Source of the DNA: Gracilariopsis chorda
Lineage: Eukaryota; Rhodophyta; Florideophyceae; Gracilariales; Gracilariaceae
Assembly (NCBI GenBank): GCA_003194525.1
Contig: NBIV01000567.1
Coordinates: forward strand, 1 to 22,517
DNA length: 22,517 nt
Direction: 5' to 3'
In this document: one piece after another, positions 19,057-22,517 of the stretch
Layout: every line of letters begins with the position of its first letter
How positions within the stretch are numbered: the first letter of the stretch is position 1
Notes under the pieces: generated by a model
Seen by the model: the letters and a program-made list of their open reading frames with translations, nothing else
Told to the model about the DNA's origin: nothing
The model's database searches: none
Program-made: the position numbers and the translations under genes

Positions 19057-22000
19057 TCTTGGGAGTCTCCCCCACGGGAGGGGTGTCTTCCAAGCCGAAG
19101 TTGAAGACGCCTGAGGCGCCACCGCTTCGCTCCCCTGCCAAAATCCTTACGAGGAAACTGGCTCAAGAAGACGTGAGCTCGGACCACTTAGTGGCTCTGC
19201 GTCGTCCGTGGATACGGTCCCGTAACCTCCGCATCCCGGATCGAGTTTTGGTAATGGCCAAGAGGAACTATAAAGTTTATAGTGACCTCGGTCTCTCTAA
19301 CCAGTTCATGGTTCGTCAGTTATCTGTCCTGGATACAGGTGCCGCTCCGAACCTGATCAATATCGGGATTATTCCACCCGCCATGCGAAAATGCATTCGC
19401 ATTGGTCCAAGTCTGGATCTGGCGGACGCTAATAACAACCCGCTCCAGACTCTTGGAACAATTCCTCTGGTACTCAGACTAGGCACCTACGTGGTGAAGT
19501 TGGACTTCATCGTATGCGATTCTCTTGCTGCACCGGTCATCCTCGGTTGTGATTTCTGTGACCGCTTCGTGGAAGCTATCCGCCCTCGCTCCAGATCCGT
19601 GGAATTGGCCAACGGTTCGACCATCCCGATTGTACGGAAGCCCTTGCGACACGCCTCCCGTAAACGGGTACCTTTACCTGCTGCTCAGGAAGCGTCCAAT
19701 GTGGATCGAGCATCTACGAAGATTCGCGTCGCGGAACCAGTTTCGATCCCGAAGGAATCTCAGGTGTGGGTCTCGGTAACATCCAAACACCACGGGTTGC
19801 AGGTTGTTCAACCGCTCCCCTCGCTCTACGAACAGCGCCGTCTCGCATTAGCAAATGGGATCGTATCCGTCGAGCCGGACAAACCCTTTAAGGTTCTCGT
19901 TGCTAACCTCGGAACTACCACTCAGTGGTTGGTTAAAAACCAGGTCCTGGGCAACATGCTTCCGCATCCGTTGGCTATCCTTCCTACAAAGATTCCGATA
20001 TCCGACGTTCTCGGAATACAAGACCCTAAGGAGGGGGAGGAGGTCCCGTTCGTTCCGTTGGATCCCGCCCGGGAAAGTTCAGATTCGACTGTCGAAGAAG
20101 CTCAGAAGAGCACGACTTCAGCATCGGCAGATACTGCGTTAGACCCAGAACAGGCTTTGGATAAGTTGGACCTGGATCACATTAATGAATCTCATCGTGA
20201 GAAGTTTCGTGACATGCTCAGGGACTTTACCGCCATGTGGGACGGTTCCCTGGGGAAGATAGGGGTAACCGAACATCGGATTGATTTGTTGCCGGATACA
20301 CGGCCTATTGCACAGCACCCGTATCGGGCAGGCCCTAAAGCAAGGGGGGAAGAGAAATCTCAGGTGGAGAAGATGCTGCGAGCTGGAGTTATCGAAGCAG
20401 CACAATCCCCTTGGGCTTCTCCTGTTGTCCTTGTTCCGAAAGCGGATGGATCATGGCGTTTCTGTGTGGATTACCGCCGCCTGAATGCGGTTACCGTCAA
20501 GGACGTCTATCCGATTCCACGAATGGACGAGTACATTGACTCCCTGGGGAGCGCAACGGTGTTCACTACCCTTGATGCCAATTCGGGATACTGGCAGGTC
20601 CCTATTAGGAAAGAAGATCGTGATAAGACCGCGTTTGTGTGCCATCAAGGACTATATCGCTTTAAGCGAATGCCGTTTGGACTAACGAATGCCCCAGCTA
20701 CATTCCAACGGGCAATCGATATCCTCTTGGCGAGGTTCAAATGGACCAGCTGTCTGGTATACTTGGACGACATTATAGTGTTCTCCAATAACTTGGACGA
20801 TCACCTGTCCCATGTCCGGGAAGTCTTGACAGTGCTCCGCAACGCGGGCATCACCCTGAAGCTGGGAAAGTGTGAGTTCTGCGCCGATTCGGTAAAAATA
20901 TCTGGGGCACATCATCCGCCCGGACAGCTTTCAATCGATGAAGCAAGAGTGAAATCACTTCGAGAGGCGAAACATCCGACTAATCAAACGGAGCTTCGAT
21001 CCTTCCTAGGACTTTGCAATGTATATCGCCGATTCGTCCCGAACTTCGCCGACTTGTCAGCACCGCTTAACGCACTCCTCCGGAAAGGACAACCCACCGA
21101 ACTGGACGTCTTTGACGAGGCTGAGTCGTCAGCATTCTCGTCTCTTGTCGACGCTGTAACGTCCCCGCCAGTTCTGGCCTTACCGCACCCGTACTTACCC
21201 TTCGAAGTGGATACTGACTCAAGTGCCCACCAGGTGGGTTGTGCGTTGTTTCAAGTCACGGAAGAAGGAGAAAGACATCCGATCGGATATTGGTCACGTT
21301 CGTTGAAACGTTCACGAGCGCAACTACTCGGTGTCCGAGAAGGAGTGTCTTGCTGTTGTTTGGGCGTTGGCAACGCTTCGCCCATACCTTATGGGTAACC
21401 ATTTCAAGGTTCACACCGATCACTCGGCTCTCCGTTGGCTACTCGAAATTCGAGAACCGTCGGGCCGCCTCATGCGTTGGCGACTCCGACTCTCGGAATT
21501 TACATTTGATGTCCTCTACAAGAAGGGATCCCTGAATACTCAGGCTGACGCCCTATCGCGCTTAGGAACATCAGCGGAAACCGAACCGGTCGACGATCTG
21601 GAAATACCATGTTTCATGGCACAATCCCCGGAGGGAACGGAGGAAGACGACCCAGACGTGAATGGGGATGACATCTGTGATGATATTCTGGCTGCAAGCC
21701 CTACGGATCCTCCGGATGGCCAGGTTGTTCCCATATCCTCTGAGGAAATGATCCGTGAACAACAGCAGGATCCTTTCTGTGCCCAGATTCGTGCCCGTCT
21801 CAACGGGGGCGCACAGATACCCTTTGCGGTGAACGATCGAGGCTACCTAGTCAGGTCGCTGACACGGGCCCCACAGATCGTTGTACCTCACACGCTGCAG
21901 CAGCGCGTCTTGCATCTATCGCATTACGCGAAGTTGGGTGCACATCCGGCGGGAGGAAACTATACCTGACCCTTCGCAGGGACTTCTATTGGCCTGCTAT

Positions 22001-22517
22001 GGCATTGACTGCTATGCAGTTCGCCGCTCGTGCGTGGAATGTGCGAAGAATAATGTGAAACTTCGGAAGTACTCGAAGAAGTTAACACTATTCCCGGCAC
22101 GGGCGCCACTCGAATATGTCGCTATTGATATCTTGGGCGAGCTTGTCAAAACCAAACGTGGTTACAAGTATCTTCTCGTCATTACTGACCGCTTCTCAAA
22201 GTTGGTGAGAACAGTACCGCTTTAAACGGATTACCGCGGACGTGGTTGCGCGTGCGTTCGTAACCCACTGGGTCTTTACTTACGGCCCGCCAGTACATCT
22301 ACTCTCCGACAACGGATCTCAATTTACCTCAAAGTTCTTTCAGGACGTATGTAGAATCTTGGGAATCAAGAATATGTTTACTACCACCTACCACCAGTGT
22401 AACGGACAAGTGGAACGATTCAATCGTACTATGCTCAACGCACTGCGCGCGTATGTCGCGGATCACCCCATGGAATGGGACTTGTACACGGACGCTATTA
22501 CGTACGCGTATAACACC
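18993..22517 (+). pseudogene. pol: Pol polyprotein (protease, RT, RNase H, integrase) of the gypsy element; frame-broken and cut by the edge
   Basis: Frame 0 is open from 18993, overlapping the gag end by about 60 bases in the -1 frame. In order: aspartic protease LDTGA (Asp near 19332); RT with RFCVDYRRLNAVTVKDVYPI (20458), TLDANSGYWQVP (20569), RMPFGLTNAPATFQRA (20668) and catalytic YLDD (20760-20771); RNase H with FEVDTDSS (21202) and HTDHSALRWLLE (21413); integrase with an HHCC finger (HLSHYAKLGAH, then CVECAKN) and core acidic residues in YVAIDILG (22117), LSDNGSQF (22304) and GQVERFN (22405). Frame breaks: a shift out and back across about 20893-20924; then near 21305, 21966, 22000 and 22222. 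Frame 0 is open from 22224 to the window edge. Autonomous activity is unlikely unless these are sequencing errors. Confidence 0.9.
19047..19080 (+). promoter_or_regulatory. Candidate -1 frameshift signal at the gag-pol junction
   Basis: Gag ends CCG AAA AAC TAA. The heptamer G AAA AAC (19047-19053) is close to the efficient slip site A AAA AAC and sits directly before the gag stop. Thirteen bases further on, CTCCC (19067-19071), loop CCAC, and GGGAG (19076-19080) form a perfect GC stem; GGGAG at 19061-19065 is a competing partner. Pol lies in the -1 frame. The first G weakens re-pairing at the P site, so efficiency is uncertain. Confidence 0.45.

Larger units (their letters stand above)
15995..22517 (+). 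mobile_element. Ty3/gypsy LTR retrotransposon, right end outside the window
   Basis: The order leader, gag, protease, RT, RNase H, integrase is diagnostic of Ty3/gypsy (in Ty1/copia the integrase precedes RT). The 5' LTR should lie between about 16000 and 16450, but its ends and the primer-binding site could not be fixed because the 3' LTR is not in the window. The element is richer in G and C than the sequence to its left, consistent with a separate origin. Its insertion lies directly upstream of the MULE transposase start. Confidence 0.85.

Overview
This is a eukaryotic nuclear window, rich in transposons and full of broken genes. It carries a damaged copy of NOT1, the scaffold of the CCR4-NOT deadenylase complex. 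It also carries three kinds of eukaryotic transposon: a PIF/Harbinger DDE transposase, a Mutator-like (MULE) transposase with a SWIM zinc finger, and a Ty3/gypsy LTR retrotransposon that runs off the right edge. Coding blocks are long and mostly uninterrupted, suggesting few introns. The gypsy RT resembles elements seen in red algae, oomycetes and fungi. My best guess is a red alga of the florideophyte type, but this is inferred from style and not from a marker gene.

Layout. 1-168: possible 3' end of an unknown plus-strand gene. 774-2054: PIF/Harbinger transposase fossil (+). 2155-8336: NOT1 (+), lacking the N-terminal part and broken by at least four in-frame stops and several frame changes. 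A diverged repeat of about 200 bp lies just upstream of it (2200-2417) and again inside it (5850-6066). 8711-9357: weak, broken minus-strand ORF. 9403-11011: unknown minus-strand gene of about 530 residues with one in-frame stop and one frameshift. 11012-12620: no gene seen, but a GC-rich stretch at 11238-11460 is packed with perfect hairpins. 12627-13555: unknown broken plus-strand gene. 13558-15994: MULE transposase (-), interrupted by an in-frame TAG. About 16000-22517: Ty3/gypsy element (+) with leader, intact gag of 680 codons, then protease-RT-RNase H-integrase in the -1 frame with at least five frame breaks.

The genes do not form an operon or pathway; the window reads as a graveyard of nested and adjacent mobile elements around a dying or mis-assembled housekeeping gene. 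The main question is whether the lesions are real. Many are one-base changes at short A or T runs, or a TA repeat slip, which is what uncorrected long-read errors look like. Others are clean nonsense substitutions in conserved protein, which is what pseudogene decay looks like. Gag is the only long ORF that is fully open. No tRNA, rRNA or CRISPR array was seen.
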